NCBI GenBank assembly: GCA_905479945.1
Contig: CAJQOP010000130.1
Span: 1 to 36,547 of the forward strand
Direction: 5' to 3'
DNA from: an uncultured Glaciecola sp.
GTDB lineage: Bacteria; Pseudomonadota; Gammaproteobacteria; Enterobacterales; Alteromonadaceae
Length of the DNA: 36,547 nucleotides
Each line of letters starts with the position of its first letter. Position 1 is the stretch's first letter. Under the pieces are notes generated by a model. It searched no databases. It was given only the letters and a program-made list of their open reading frames with translations, and had not been told where the DNA came from. This document shows, piece by piece, positions 24,523-32,589 of the stretch. A program made the position numbers and the translations under genes.

Positions 24523-26049
24523 TTAGTCTTTTATCGGGAGGCGTATTATTACTGATAAGCCGCTTAAAGGCGAAGGTTCTTGTTCACTAGTTTCCAAACT
24601 TTTTATTTCAGTAAGCTTTTGCACCCCTATTTCTATAGTGCTTCGAGGCGCTCTAGCCTCAGCCTGAATAGTCCCGCCATGAAGCTCAATGGCTGCTTTT
24701 GCGATTGAAAGACCTAAACCAGCGCCCTTACTAATTTCTTGAACTTGATGCTTACCTCTAAAGAACGGGTCAAATACTTTTGCAATCTCTTGAGCTTTCA
24801 TGCCGTTTCCATCGTCGCTAATCACTATGCGCACCCAGCTCGTTTTTAAAGCTTTCTTTTGTTTGGGATCATGCTCAGCATCTTCTAAAATAAACTCACA
24901 TTGAACCTCAGATTTCGCAAACCGAATAGCATTACGAATAATGTTTTCGATCGCACTGACTAACAGCGGCTGGTCGGCATGAACATTTTTATCTGGAATG
25001 GCGTCTACGCTCACTTTTTTATGCGATGCCTCTGCTTCAAATTTTGCATCTTGAAGCAAATTATCTAAAAGTGTTTGTAGGGACATATTTTGTAAGTTTA
25101 GCGCTTGTTGAGACGTATTGATCTTCGCAAGAGTCAGTACCTGCCCAATCATCTCATCCATTTTGCTAATTTCATTCTCAATTCTTAAAAGATGTTTAGC
25201 GTCAGTGGCATTTTCGTTATGGTTTTCTTTAAGTAGATTGTCTTCTAACAATGCAACAGCCAATTGCAAACGCGTAAGAGGCGTGCGCAATTCATGCGAT
25301 ATATTAGCCATGAGTTGTTTTTGATTATCAATCAAGCTTTGCAATCTAGCTGCCATTGTATTGAAATCTTGGGCTACGTGACCTACTTCATCTCGGCGTG
25401 ACTCTAAGCCCTCTATGCGAGTAGACAAATCACCTTTAGCAAGCTTATTGCTGGCGGAGCGCAAAGCTCCCAATGGCTTAGTTATGCTTAACACCAAGCC
25501 AAAGCAAAACAGCGTGCTTAAAAAGATTGCCAACACCAAGCCTACTATTGTTGTCTTTGAACGCGACATACCGCCTCGCTCTGAACGCATCAGCAAACGA
25601 CCAACGTACACGCTATATTCGGTTTGCTCTATGTTCAATGAATAGGGACCTACAAACTCCATGTTGTTCAGCCGAATTAATAAAGGGATGTCACTTTCAA
25701 CAAAGCTCTTTAATTCTTCAGCATTACTAGCTAAGGGAACCGGAAAGCTAAAGCGAAGTTTTTTCGTTTTAAGATTAATGGCTACAATTTGACGACCATT
25801 GCGCTGTCCTAAACGGCGTAACGCTTGATTGATGTTACCGCCCCTTTTTACCACTTGCCCCAACCTTTGCATTGTAGCTTGCGCTTCATTGGATTGTTTT
25901 TCGCTAACAGCGTTAACTTCCACAACATTGTTTAGTTGCTTTACTAAAAAGAACGCGCTCAACAAAATGACCGCTAGCGCCGACCAGAACCAAATGAACA
26001 CTCGACCAAATAAAGAATTAAAAGGGTTAATCTGAGACAGTCCCATCAA
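24523..26049 (-). CDS. cpxA: Sensor histidine kinase, CpxA
   Basis: 508 residues. TM1 (about 15-37) and TM2 (about 166-188) flank a periplasmic sensor (about 40-165). A HAMP domain (about 189-240), HisKA with phospho-acceptor His252 in ANISHELRTPLTRL, and HATPase_c follow; the ATP-binding boxes are NAIRFA, SDDGNGM and GAGLGLSIAK. The start overlaps the cpxR stop by four bases (ATGA). It autophosphorylates on envelope stress and phosphorylates CpxR. The identification is strong because of the CpxP-like gene next door and the CpxR box. Confidence 0.94.
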   Translation of the reverse strand: MMGLSQINPFNSLFGRVFIWFWSALAVILLSAFFLVKQLNNVVEVNAVSEKQSNEAQATMQRLGQVVKRGGNINQALRRLGQRNGRQIVAINLKTKKLRFSFPVPLASNAEELKSFVESDIPLLIRLNNMEFVGPYSLNIEQTEYSVYVGRLLMRSERGGMSRSKTTIVGLVLAIFLSTLFCFGLVLSITKPLGALRSASNKLAKGDLSTRIEGLESRRDEVGHVAQDFNTMAARLQSLIDNQKQLMANISHELRTPLTRLQLAVALLEDNLLKENHNENATDAKHLLRIENEISKMDEMIGQVLTLAKINTSQQALNLQNMSLQTLLDNLLQDAKFEAEASHKKVSVDAIPDKNVHADQPLLVSAIENIIRNAIRFAKSEVQCEFILEDAEHDPKQKKALKTSWVRIVISDDGNGMKAQEIAKVFDPFFRGKHQVQEISKGAGLGLSIAKAAIELHGGTIQAEARAPRSTIEIGVQKLTEIKSLETSEQEPSPLSGLSVIIRLPIKD

Positions 26050-26732
26050 ATTTCGCTCATAAAAATATAGCCAGAGCCGCGCATTGTTTTAATTACGTTT
26101 TCAATTCCTTGTTGCGCTAATTTTTTACGCACGTTGCTCACATGCATATCCAAACTGCGATCGAAAGGGCTCAATCTTCGTCCTAAAACATCTTCGCTTA
26201 GTTTCTCTTTTGTTAGCAAGTTGCCCGCATGTCGCATAAGTGCAACCAATAGCTGAAACTCGGTGTTAGTGAGCTCTAGTTCGTGGTCTGATATCATTGC
26301 ACGTTGACTGGCTTCTTCTATTTTAATCCCATGGAATTCTAAGTTTTGCACTTGATTAAAGACACTAAGGTCATCCATTCTGCGAGTTAGTGCTTTCATT
26401 CTAGCCAGTAACTCGCGATGATTGAAAGGCTTCGCTAGGTAATCATCCGCACCCAATTCTAGACCTAGAATGCGATCATAGTCTTCGCCCTTTGCAGTTA
26501 GCATAATCACCGGGACAACAGAAAAATTGCGTAGTTGTTTTAAAGTTTCAAAGCCATCCATTTCAGGCATCATGACGTCAAGCAGTACTAAGTCAAATTG
26601 ATTTTCCCGCATTTTTTTTAGCCCTAACAACGGAGAATTTTCAACGGCTACGGAGAATCCGTTCTGCTGCAGGTATTCAGCCAGCATTTGCGTTAAAGTA
26701 ATATCGTCGTCTATGATTAGTATCTGGTACAT
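26046..26732 (-). CDS. cpxR: Response regulator CpxR (OmpR/PhoB type)
   Basis: 228 residues. The receiver domain has the acidic pocket in LIIDDDI, phospho-acceptor Asp52 in VLLDVMMPEMDG, the switch Thr in IMLTAKG and Lys in YLAKPF. The C-terminal winged helix ends with VSNVRKKL and TMRGSGYIF. The order cpxR-cpxA with overlap matches enterobacteria. Upstream, 120-135 bases away, lies a GTAAA-N6-GTAAA site that serves the divergent cpxP-like gene and probably this operon too. Confidence 0.95.
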   Translation of the reverse strand: MYQILIIDDDITLTQMLAEYLQQNGFSVAVENSPLLGLKKMRENQFDLVLLDVMMPEMDGFETLKQLRNFSVVPVIMLTAKGEDYDRILGLELGADDYLAKPFNHRELLARMKALTRRMDDLSVFNQVQNLEFHGIKIEEASQRAMISDHELELTNTEFQLLVALMRHAGNLLTKEKLSEDVLGRRLSPFDRSLDMHVSNVRKKLAQQGIENVIKTMRGSGYIFMSEI

Positions 26733-26851
26733 TTATACGCCTTGGAAATTACACTTTGGAATTTAAGTTTTGGACGTTGATTGAATAAAAGCATTCAATT
26801 TTATTAGCGCCCAAATTATAGTAAGCGAATTCTAGATAAACACCCGAACTC

Positions 26852-26867
26852 TTTACACAAGCTTTAC
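26852..26867 (-). promoter_or_regulatory. CpxR box between cpxR and the cpxP-like gene
   Basis: On the minus strand, GTAAAGCTTGTGTAAA gives two exact GTAAA repeats six bases apart, the CpxR binding pattern (GTAAA-N4-8-GTAAA). It lies 76 bases before the cpxP-like start and about 120 bases before cpxR, placed for mutual autoregulation. A TATCAT at 26900-26905 could be the -10 box for the plus-strand gene. Confidence 0.75.
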
Positions 26868-26942
26868 ACTTGATTGGCGTTTCTTTGCATTGACTCCGCT
26901 ATCATTCATCTCGTCACATTAATAAGACCAGAGGAATTCAAA

Positions 26943-27773
26943 ATGAAAAAATTACTAGTTAGCATAAGTATTGCAAGTTTACTAAGTGTAAGTTCATATG
27001 CAATAAATGCAAAAGAAAGAGATCATCACGGTGATCAAGACCGCATGGCAATGAAAAGCTTAAACCTGAGTGCTCAGCAAAAGCAAGATATCAAACAAAT
27101 TCGCAAAGAAACAAAGCAAGACCTTAGTGTTTTTAAAGGTGAACGAAAGCAGTTTCGAGAAAGTATGCGCGATTTAATGGTCTCCAAAATTTGGAATGAA
27201 ACAGCAGTAAGAGCTGCGATTGACGAGCAAATGACGGCTCAGCTGCAATCAAAATTGATTCAAGCAAAGAGCAAGAATAAAGTATTTAACCAACTTAATG
27301 AGCAGCAAAAATCTCAGTTTATCGCCAAGCGTTGGGACAAAAAGAAAGGTAAGGGTGACAGAAAGTCTAAAGGCGCTGAAAAGAAAATGCAGCGTTTGAC
27401 AAAAGCACTCGCATTATCGGTGGAGCAGCAGGCGCAGTTGACTGCAATGATGGAGACAAATAAAACGCTTCGTCAAGCAAATAGAGAGCAAGCATCAAGC
27501 CTTAGAACGCAGTTGGCAAACATTGTTCAAGCCCCGGATTTTGATGAAAGTACTTGGTTAGCTATTCACTTTGACAACAAACAGCAAAAACTCGATATGT
27601 CCGTTACCAGGGCAAAAGCACGATTTGATATGCTAAGTGTATTGAATGAGGAGCAGCGCGAAAAATTTGCCAAAGTAATGAATAAGTTAAAGAAAGGCAA
27701 AATGAACAAGAAAAATAAGATGCGCAGAAATAGTAAAAGAGACGGTGACAAAGGGCAATCTTCTGAAAGTTAG
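26943..27773 (+). CDS. cpxP: CpxP/Spy-family periplasmic protein with two tandem domains
   Basis: 276 residues from ATG 26943, preceded by GAGGAATTC; an upstream in-frame start would add 23 residues before the signal peptide. The signal peptide is MKKLLVSISIASLLSVSSYA. The mature protein carries four LTxxQ-type motifs in two pairs: LNLSAQQKQD/LNEQQKSQF and LALSVEQQAQ/LNEEQREKF. Typical CpxP and Spy have one pair in ~160 residues, so this is a tandem duplication. The C-terminus (after ~250) is very basic. Known role: an anti-aggregation chaperone that damps CpxA. It is divergent from cpxRA and probably under CpxR control. Confidence 0.85.
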   Translation: MKKLLVSISIASLLSVSSYAINAKERDHHGDQDRMAMKSLNLSAQQKQDIKQIRKETKQDLSVFKGERKQFRESMRDLMVSKIWNETAVRAAIDEQMTAQLQSKLIQAKSKNKVFNQLNEQQKSQFIAKRWDKKKGKGDRKSKGAEKKMQRLTKALALSVEQQAQLTAMMETNKTLRQANREQASSLRTQLANIVQAPDFDESTWLAIHFDNKQQKLDMSVTRAKARFDMLSVLNEEQREKFAKVMNKLKKGKMNKKNKMRRNSKRDGDKGQSSES

Positions 27774-27910
27774 GCACTAAATATGAACTCGAAATAAGAA
27801 ATAGCGCAAGGCTTGAACAAGTCTATATACTATTAGAGGCTAAGTGGCGCAATAACAGCCGCTAGTCTCACTTTGAATCAATGCTTATTAACCGTGGGAG
27901 CTAAAATATA

Positions 27911-27969
27911 ACGTTATATTGTGACGTTATATTTTGGCGCTATAATGTGGTGCTATATTGTGGCGCTAG
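27911..27969. repeat. Degenerate 13-bp tandem repeat, 4.5 copies
   Basis: The copies are ACGTTATATTGTG, ACGTTATATTTTG, GCGCTATAATGTG and GTGCTATATTGTG, plus a partial GCGCTAG. The consensus is RYGYTATATTGTG. Each unit is AT-rich with a TATA core. Function is not evident; see findings. Confidence 0.85.
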
Positions 27970-28093
27970 GCACCTTCACTTCCGCATGCTATCAGCGTCA
28001 TGACGGCATTTTTTGCGCAACAAAGTGTACATGTATCTCAATTGTTCCAAATCACAATTATGAAACAGCAAAAGTAATTATTTATACGTTTTT

Positions 28094-28123
28094 ATTGAAT
28101 ATTTATTCATATGACGGTATTCT
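28094..28123 (+). promoter_or_regulatory. ArgR box overlapping the arg operon promoter
   Basis: TGAAT-ATTT-ATTCA (28096-28109) matches the ArgR consensus TGAATWWWWATTCA at every position. TTGAAT at 28095-28100 and TATTCT at 28118-28123 sit 17 bases apart and make a fair sigma-70 promoter. ArgR with arginine bound here would block it. A second, weaker half-site (ATTCA, 28128-28132) follows. Confidence 0.8.
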
Positions 28124-28387
28124 CTTAATTCACTATTTTGAGCAATCAATTTGTTTTCTAATAATACGTATTTTGAGTTTCTAAGTGACTAATTTTACTG
28201 CTAAATTTTTATTAACATTATTTCTGAGCCCGTTCCCTCCCGCGCTTTGCTATGAGCTACAAAAGCGACGAACAAATTCAATCGTTGTTCTGTAGTATAC
28301 GTGTAGCACTTTCGCCCTTTTCTCATCTAAGTTGTTCAGTTGTGTTAAGGGGTGAGAGGAATTTTATTTCTAAATAAAGATACCATT

Positions 28388-29401
28388 ATGATTTCGATTT
28401 GTATTATAGGTGCCAGTGGTTACACAGGTGCTGAACTGATTAAGATAATTATTCAACATCCTACTTTTTCACTCGATGCATGCTATGTATCTGAGAACAG
28501 CGCCGACCGCAATAAATCAATAAGTGATGTTCATCCTCATCTATATGGGCAATCGCCGCTGGTTATTACTCCTTTAAACAGCGAAGTGTTAGCTAGCATT
28601 GCTGACAGTTATGATGCGATTTTTTTAGCAACTCCGCACGAAGCGAGTCATGACTGGGCTAATCAGTTAATTAATAAGCGTGCTAAAATATTTGATCTCT
28701 CTGGCGCATTTAGACTACCCGATACTGATGTTTTTGAAACGTTCTATGGGTTCAAACATAAGCAACCCGACATACTTGAAACTGCAGTTTATGGTCTTGC
28801 CGAATGGTATGAAGAAGAGATAAAAAATGCTAGCTTTGTTGCCGTGCCAGGGTGTTATCCTACGGCATCACTTCTCGCCTTAAAGCCAATGGCTGACGCT
28901 GGCTTTATAGATAAGTCTGCGCGGCCCGTAATTAACGCAACCTCAGGTGTAAGCGGTGCTGGAAGAAAGCCATCAATGACCACAAGCTATTTTGAACTTA
29001 GCCTTCAAGCCTATGGCGTTCTTGGCCATCGTCACACGCCAGAAATTGAACACTACGTAGGTACTGAGGTAATTTTCACACCTCATTTGGGGCAGTTCAA
29101 GCGCGGAATTTTAGCTACAATTACGCTTCGTTTAAAAGATGGCGTCACCGAGTCGGACATCCAGCAAAGTTATCAAAATTGCTATGCAAAGCAAGCCATG
29201 GTTCGTTTACGCACTTCATGGCCCAAAATTGATGAGGTCGCAAATACCGCATATTGTGATATCCATTGGAAGTTTGATAAAAGCAGTGGCTATCTTGTAA
29301 TAAGCTCAGCCATTGATAATTTATTAAAAGGTGCAGCGTCGCAAGCGATTCAATGCGCTAATTTGGCCTTTAAGCTACCAACAGAAACTGGGTTAATTTA
29401 A
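28388..29401 (+). CDS. argC: N-acetyl-gamma-glutamyl-phosphate reductase
   Basis: 337 residues from ATG 28388; a GTG at 28352 would add 12 residues ahead of the dinucleotide fold. The NADP-binding IIGASGYTGAEL opens the protein. LSGAFRLPD, catalytic Cys in VPGCYPTASL, and GVSGAGRKP are present; GHRHTPEIEH carries the catalytic His. It reduces N-acetylglutamyl phosphate to the semialdehyde (third arginine step). It is first gene of the argCBFGHA operon; argE is not next to it in this window. Confidence 0.97.
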   Translation: MISICIIGASGYTGAELIKIIIQHPTFSLDACYVSENSADRNKSISDVHPHLYGQSPLVITPLNSEVLASIADSYDAIFLATPHEASHDWANQLINKRAKIFDLSGAFRLPDTDVFETFYGFKHKQPDILETAVYGLAEWYEEEIKNASFVAVPGCYPTASLLALKPMADAGFIDKSARPVINATSGVSGAGRKPSMTTSYFELSLQAYGVLGHRHTPEIEHYVGTEVIFTPHLGQFKRGILATITLRLKDGVTESDIQQSYQNCYAKQAMVRLRTSWPKIDEVANTAYCDIHWKFDKSSGYLVISSAIDNLLKGAASQAIQCANLAFKLPTETGLI

Positions 29402-29403
29402 TC

Positions 29404-30207
29404 ATGGATGTAAATTCAATTAGTACAATAAGCAAGCACCATATGAGCAATATTGTGTTAAAAGTGGGTGGCACCTTCTTTGAAGACCAACAAGCGCAAT
29501 CAGCATTTTTTGACTCTGTTGCCGCGCTAAAGAGACAAGGCCATAACGTCGCGATTGTTCATGGTGGTGGAGCCCAGTTGCAAACACAACTAACCGCCTT
29601 AGGGTTTAAAAGCGAAAAATACGAGGGTTTGCGAATTTCACCAGACGAACAAATGCCAGCCGTAACTGGTGTTCTCGCAGGTACTCTTAACAAAAAGATG
29701 GTGGTGATGGCAGGCAAAGCTGGCCTAACTGGTGTTGGTATTTCATTGGCTGATGGTAATTTGGCTATATGCGAGCAAGTAGCACCGCACCTAGGTGCCG
29801 TTGGTTATCCCCATCCACATAGCGCGAAGTTATTACATCAACTAATGCACGCTAACCTAACTCCGATTATTTGTTCTATTGGAAGTGATCAGCAAGGTCG
29901 CTTGTACAACGTCAATGCAGATCAAGCAGCAACCTGTATTGCATCTCTACTATATGCTGATCTCTACCTTCTATCAGATGTCAGCGGTGTTTTAGACGGG
30001 AATAAAAAACTAATTAATTTATTGGATGAAAGCAATACAAGCCAAATGATCACTGACGGCGTAATAACTGATGGTATGCTTGTAAAAGTTAAAGCCGCAC
30101 AAGAGGCTTCAAAAACCCTAAGTAAGCCGGTTAAAATCTGCAGTTGGAATGACGTAAGTACTATAGGTTTATTGGCGGAACAAGCAATGGGTACGCTTGT
30201 TCAATAA
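29404..30207 (+). CDS. argB: Acetylglutamate kinase
   Basis: 267 residues from ATG 29404, two bases after argC. An ATG at 29443 fits the E. coli ArgB N-terminus better (254 residues, starting MSNIVLKVGG). Neither has a strong ribosome site. The amino-acid-kinase motifs are LKVGGTFFED, VHGGGAQLQ, LRISPDEQMPAVTGVLAG, and NVNADQAAT; DVSGVLDGNKK and ITDGMLVKV close the ATP site. It phosphorylates N-acetylglutamate. Confidence 0.97.
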   Translation: MDVNSISTISKHHMSNIVLKVGGTFFEDQQAQSAFFDSVAALKRQGHNVAIVHGGGAQLQTQLTALGFKSEKYEGLRISPDEQMPAVTGVLAGTLNKKMVVMAGKAGLTGVGISLADGNLAICEQVAPHLGAVGYPHPHSAKLLHQLMHANLTPIICSIGSDQQGRLYNVNADQAATCIASLLYADLYLLSDVSGVLDGNKKLINLLDESNTSQMITDGVITDGMLVKVKAAQEASKTLSKPVKICSWNDVSTIGLLAEQAMGTLVQ

Positions 30208-30287
30208 TTAGTATATACAATGATTTACGTATACAACAACTGACACAAACTAAATTAGTTGCGATTTAACAGTACAAGGAATTAACT

Positions 30288-31208
30288 ATGCAAGACCTGC
30301 TCAGCTTTAGTGATTGGACCGCTTCTTCAATGAAAGCACTGTTGAACTTAGCCGTCGATTTAAAAACGACACCAGAAAAGTACGGTCGTCCACTTGAAGG
30401 GAAATCGGTCGTTGCTATATTTGAAAAGCCGTCGCTTCGAACCAGAGTGAGCTTCGACATAGGTATTAACAAATTAGGCGGCCACATGGTGTATGTTGAT
30501 AGCCAAGGATCGCCACTCAAAGACCGTGAAGATCCTGTTGACGTTGGTGCTAACCTTGCGTGCTGGGCAGACGCGATTGTATCGCGTGTTTATGAACACA
30601 AAACACTAGTAGATTTAGCAGCGGGTGCAAATGTGCCGGTCATTAATGCACTGTGTGATTTATATCACCCCTGCCAGGCTCTAGCTGATTATATCTCTAT
30701 GTTTGAGAATTTAGGAAGCGTTGAAGGCAAAACAATGGCTTATATTGGCGATGGTAATAATGTCACCCACTCATTGTTAATTGTAGGAGCCTTGCTTGGT
30801 TGCAATCAAACGGTCATTACACCAAAAGGCTTTGAAATTAGCCCTAAAATAGCTAAGCACGCTGCCAAATTAGCCTATGAAAACGGCGTGAGTTTAACCA
30901 TTGCAAACGACATAAACGAACTAGGGCGAGCAGATATTCTGTATACCGATACGTGGCTTTCGATGGGCGATGATACCCCTTTAGAAGAAATCAAAGAAAA
31001 GTTTGATGAATATCAAGTGAATGAAGCCTTGATGCAAAAGTCAGGGGCAAGCTATGTGATGCATTGTCAGCCTGCGCACCGAGATTTGGAAATCACAGGC
31101 AGCTTAATGGACAGTGAACAATCATTATTAATGCAACAAGCAGAGAATCGGATGCATGCACAAAATGCAATATTAGCGATGTTGGTTGGCAAAGTGCCAT
31201 TGGCTTAA
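30288..31208 (+). CDS. argF: Ornithine carbamoyltransferase
   Basis: 306 residues. FEKPSLRTRVSFDIGINKLGG holds the carbamoyl-phosphate loop (S-L-R-T-R at 49-53). HPCQALAD (near 127-134) and DTWLSMG (221-227) are the ornithine site. The usual HCLPA is H-C-Q-P-A here (Gln261 for Leu). The SMG loop points to plain ornithine as substrate, not the N-acetyl- or N-succinyl-ornithine used by variants. The start follows CAAGGAATTAACT. It is third gene of the arg operon. Confidence 0.93.
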   Translation: MQDLLSFSDWTASSMKALLNLAVDLKTTPEKYGRPLEGKSVVAIFEKPSLRTRVSFDIGINKLGGHMVYVDSQGSPLKDREDPVDVGANLACWADAIVSRVYEHKTLVDLAAGANVPVINALCDLYHPCQALADYISMFENLGSVEGKTMAYIGDGNNVTHSLLIVGALLGCNQTVITPKGFEISPKIAKHAAKLAYENGVSLTIANDINELGRADILYTDTWLSMGDDTPLEEIKEKFDEYQVNEALMQKSGASYVMHCQPAHRDLEITGSLMDSEQSLLMQQAENRMHAQNAILAMLVGKVPLA

Positions 31209-31214
31209 AACTAT

Positions 31215-31268
31215 TAGCATTAATGGCGTAGCTTCTAATAATGGCGCAGCTTCTAATAATCGCGCAGC
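31215..31268. repeat. 18-bp tandem repeat, 3 copies, between argF and argG
   Basis: TTCTAATAATGGCGCAGC (31233-31250) and TTCTAATAATCGCGCAGC (31251-31268) differ by one base. An older copy (31215-31232) precedes them. The repeat starts right after the argF stop. It occupies part of a 151-base gap. Confidence 0.85.
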
Positions 31269-31359
31269 ATCGCTTTTTAAACAGAACAGGTTTTTTAACA
31301 AACACACAAGTAAATAAGCATTAGCTTATATATGTAATTAAAGATTTAAGGATTTAAGC

Positions 31360-32580
31360 ATGGCGTTAACAGACAAAAAACATCAAATAAAAAAAGTCGT
31401 ACTTGCCTACTCTGGCGGCCTCGATACCTCAGCAATAATGCCTTGGCTAAAGGAAAACTATGACTGTGAAGTTGTTGCCTTTGCGGCTGATGTTGGCCAG
31501 GGTGATGAAGAGTTAGAAGGCTTGCACGACAAAGCTATTGCTTCAGGTGCAAGTGAATGTCATATCGTTGACTTGAAAGAAGAGTTTGTACGTGACTTTA
31601 TTTACCCCACCGTTACTACAGGTGCTGTTTACGAAGGTGAATATTTGCTTGGTACTTCAATGGCACGACCGGTTATTGCTAAAGCGCAAGTCGAAGTTGC
31701 ACGCAAAGTAGGTGCAGATGCACTAAGTCATGGCTGCACAGGTAAAGGCAACGACCAAGTCAGGTTTGAAGGTGCATTTGCTGCCCTAGCTCCTGATTTA
31801 CAAATAATTGCCCCTTGGCGAGAATGGGACATGGTTTCACGTGAGGATCTGCTCGATTATTTGGCTACACGAAAAATTGAAACAACGGCTTCAGCGACTA
31901 AAATTTACAGCCGCGATGCAAACGCTTGGCATGTTTCAACTGAAGGTGGCGAGTTAGAAGATCCATGGTCTGAGCCGACTAAACAAATTTGGGCCATGAC
32001 CACCGATCCAGAAGATGCACCCGATAAAGCTGAACGAATTTCTTTAAGTTTTGATGAAGGTAATCTAACTCATGTTAACGGCAAAGCCCTGTCACCCTAT
32101 CAGGCTTTAGTTGTGCTAAATCAGTTGGCAGCACCGCACGGCGTTGGCCGCATCGACATCGTTGAAAACCGTTTGGTTGGCATGAAGTCACGGGGCTGTT
32201 ACGAAACACCAGGCGGCACAGTAATGATGAAAGCCTATAAAGCCTTAGAGTGTTTAGTATTAGATAAATCAGCACTTAAATTCAGAGAGCAACTAGCGCT
32301 GGAGTTTGCGCATGTTATGTATGACGGCCGCTGGTTTACTGCGCTAAACGACGCGATATTAGCGAGCGCAGCTAGCTTCGCGAAGCTCGTTACGGGCGAA
32401 GTTGTGATCAAACTCTACAAAGGTCAGGCAAGCGTTGTGCAGCGCAGATCTCCAAACAGCTTATATTCAGAAGACTTCGCGACCTTTGGTGCAGATGATG
32501 TTTACGACCAAAGCCATGCTGAAGGCTTCATTAGATTGTTCAGCCTTTCAAGCCGAATCAAAGCACTAAAACAAAGTTAA
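31360..32580 (+). CDS. argG: Argininosuccinate synthase
   Basis: 406 residues (bacterial short type). The PP-loop is [45 protein letters not shown] and LEDPW are signature blocks. It condenses citrulline and aspartate with ATP. The start follows TTTAAGGATTTAAGC. Fourth gene of the operon. Confidence 0.98.
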   Translation: MALTDKKHQIKKVVLAYSGGLDTSAIMPWLKENYDCEVVAFAADVGQGDEELEGLHDKAIASGASECHIVDLKEEFVRDFIYPTVTTGAVYEGEYLLGTSMARPVIAKAQVEVARKVGADALSHGCTGKGNDQVRFEGAFAALAPDLQIIAPWREWDMVSREDLLDYLATRKIETTASATKIYSRDANAWHVSTEGGELEDPWSEPTKQIWAMTTDPEDAPDKAERISLSFDEGNLTHVNGKALSPYQALVVLNQLAAPHGVGRIDIVENRLVGMKSRGCYETPGGTVMMKAYKALECLVLDKSALKFREQLALEFAHVMYDGRWFTALNDAILASAASFAKLVTGEVVIKLYKGQASVVQRRSPNSLYSEDFATFGADDVYDQSHAEGFIRLFSLSSRIKALKQS

Positions 32581-32589
32581 GGAAGCGTC

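Larger units (their letters stand above)
27774..28387. other. Long gene-poor stretch before argC
   Basis: It holds a 12-bp imperfect hairpin (27836-27869, no T-run), a 13-bp tandem repeat, an ArgR box with overlapping promoter and a ~260-base leader to argC. I see no convincing gene. A second hairpin (GAACAA/TTGTTC, about 28270-28291) lies in the leader. Confidence 0.5.

Noticed and set aside
27836..27869. Terminator of the cpxP-like gene
   Set aside because: The stem is good (12 bp with a bulge), but there is no T-run after it, so I list it only within the gap description.
27921..28184. 87-residue open frame in the gap before argC
   Set aside because: It spans the tandem repeat and the ArgR box, is rich in Cys/Ile/Tyr with no family likeness, and has no ribosome site.
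30288..31208. ArgF as N-acetyl- or N-succinylornithine carbamoyltransferase
   Set aside because: The DxxxSMG ornithine loop is present and the motif differs from the HCLPLRR type of acetylornithine enzymes.
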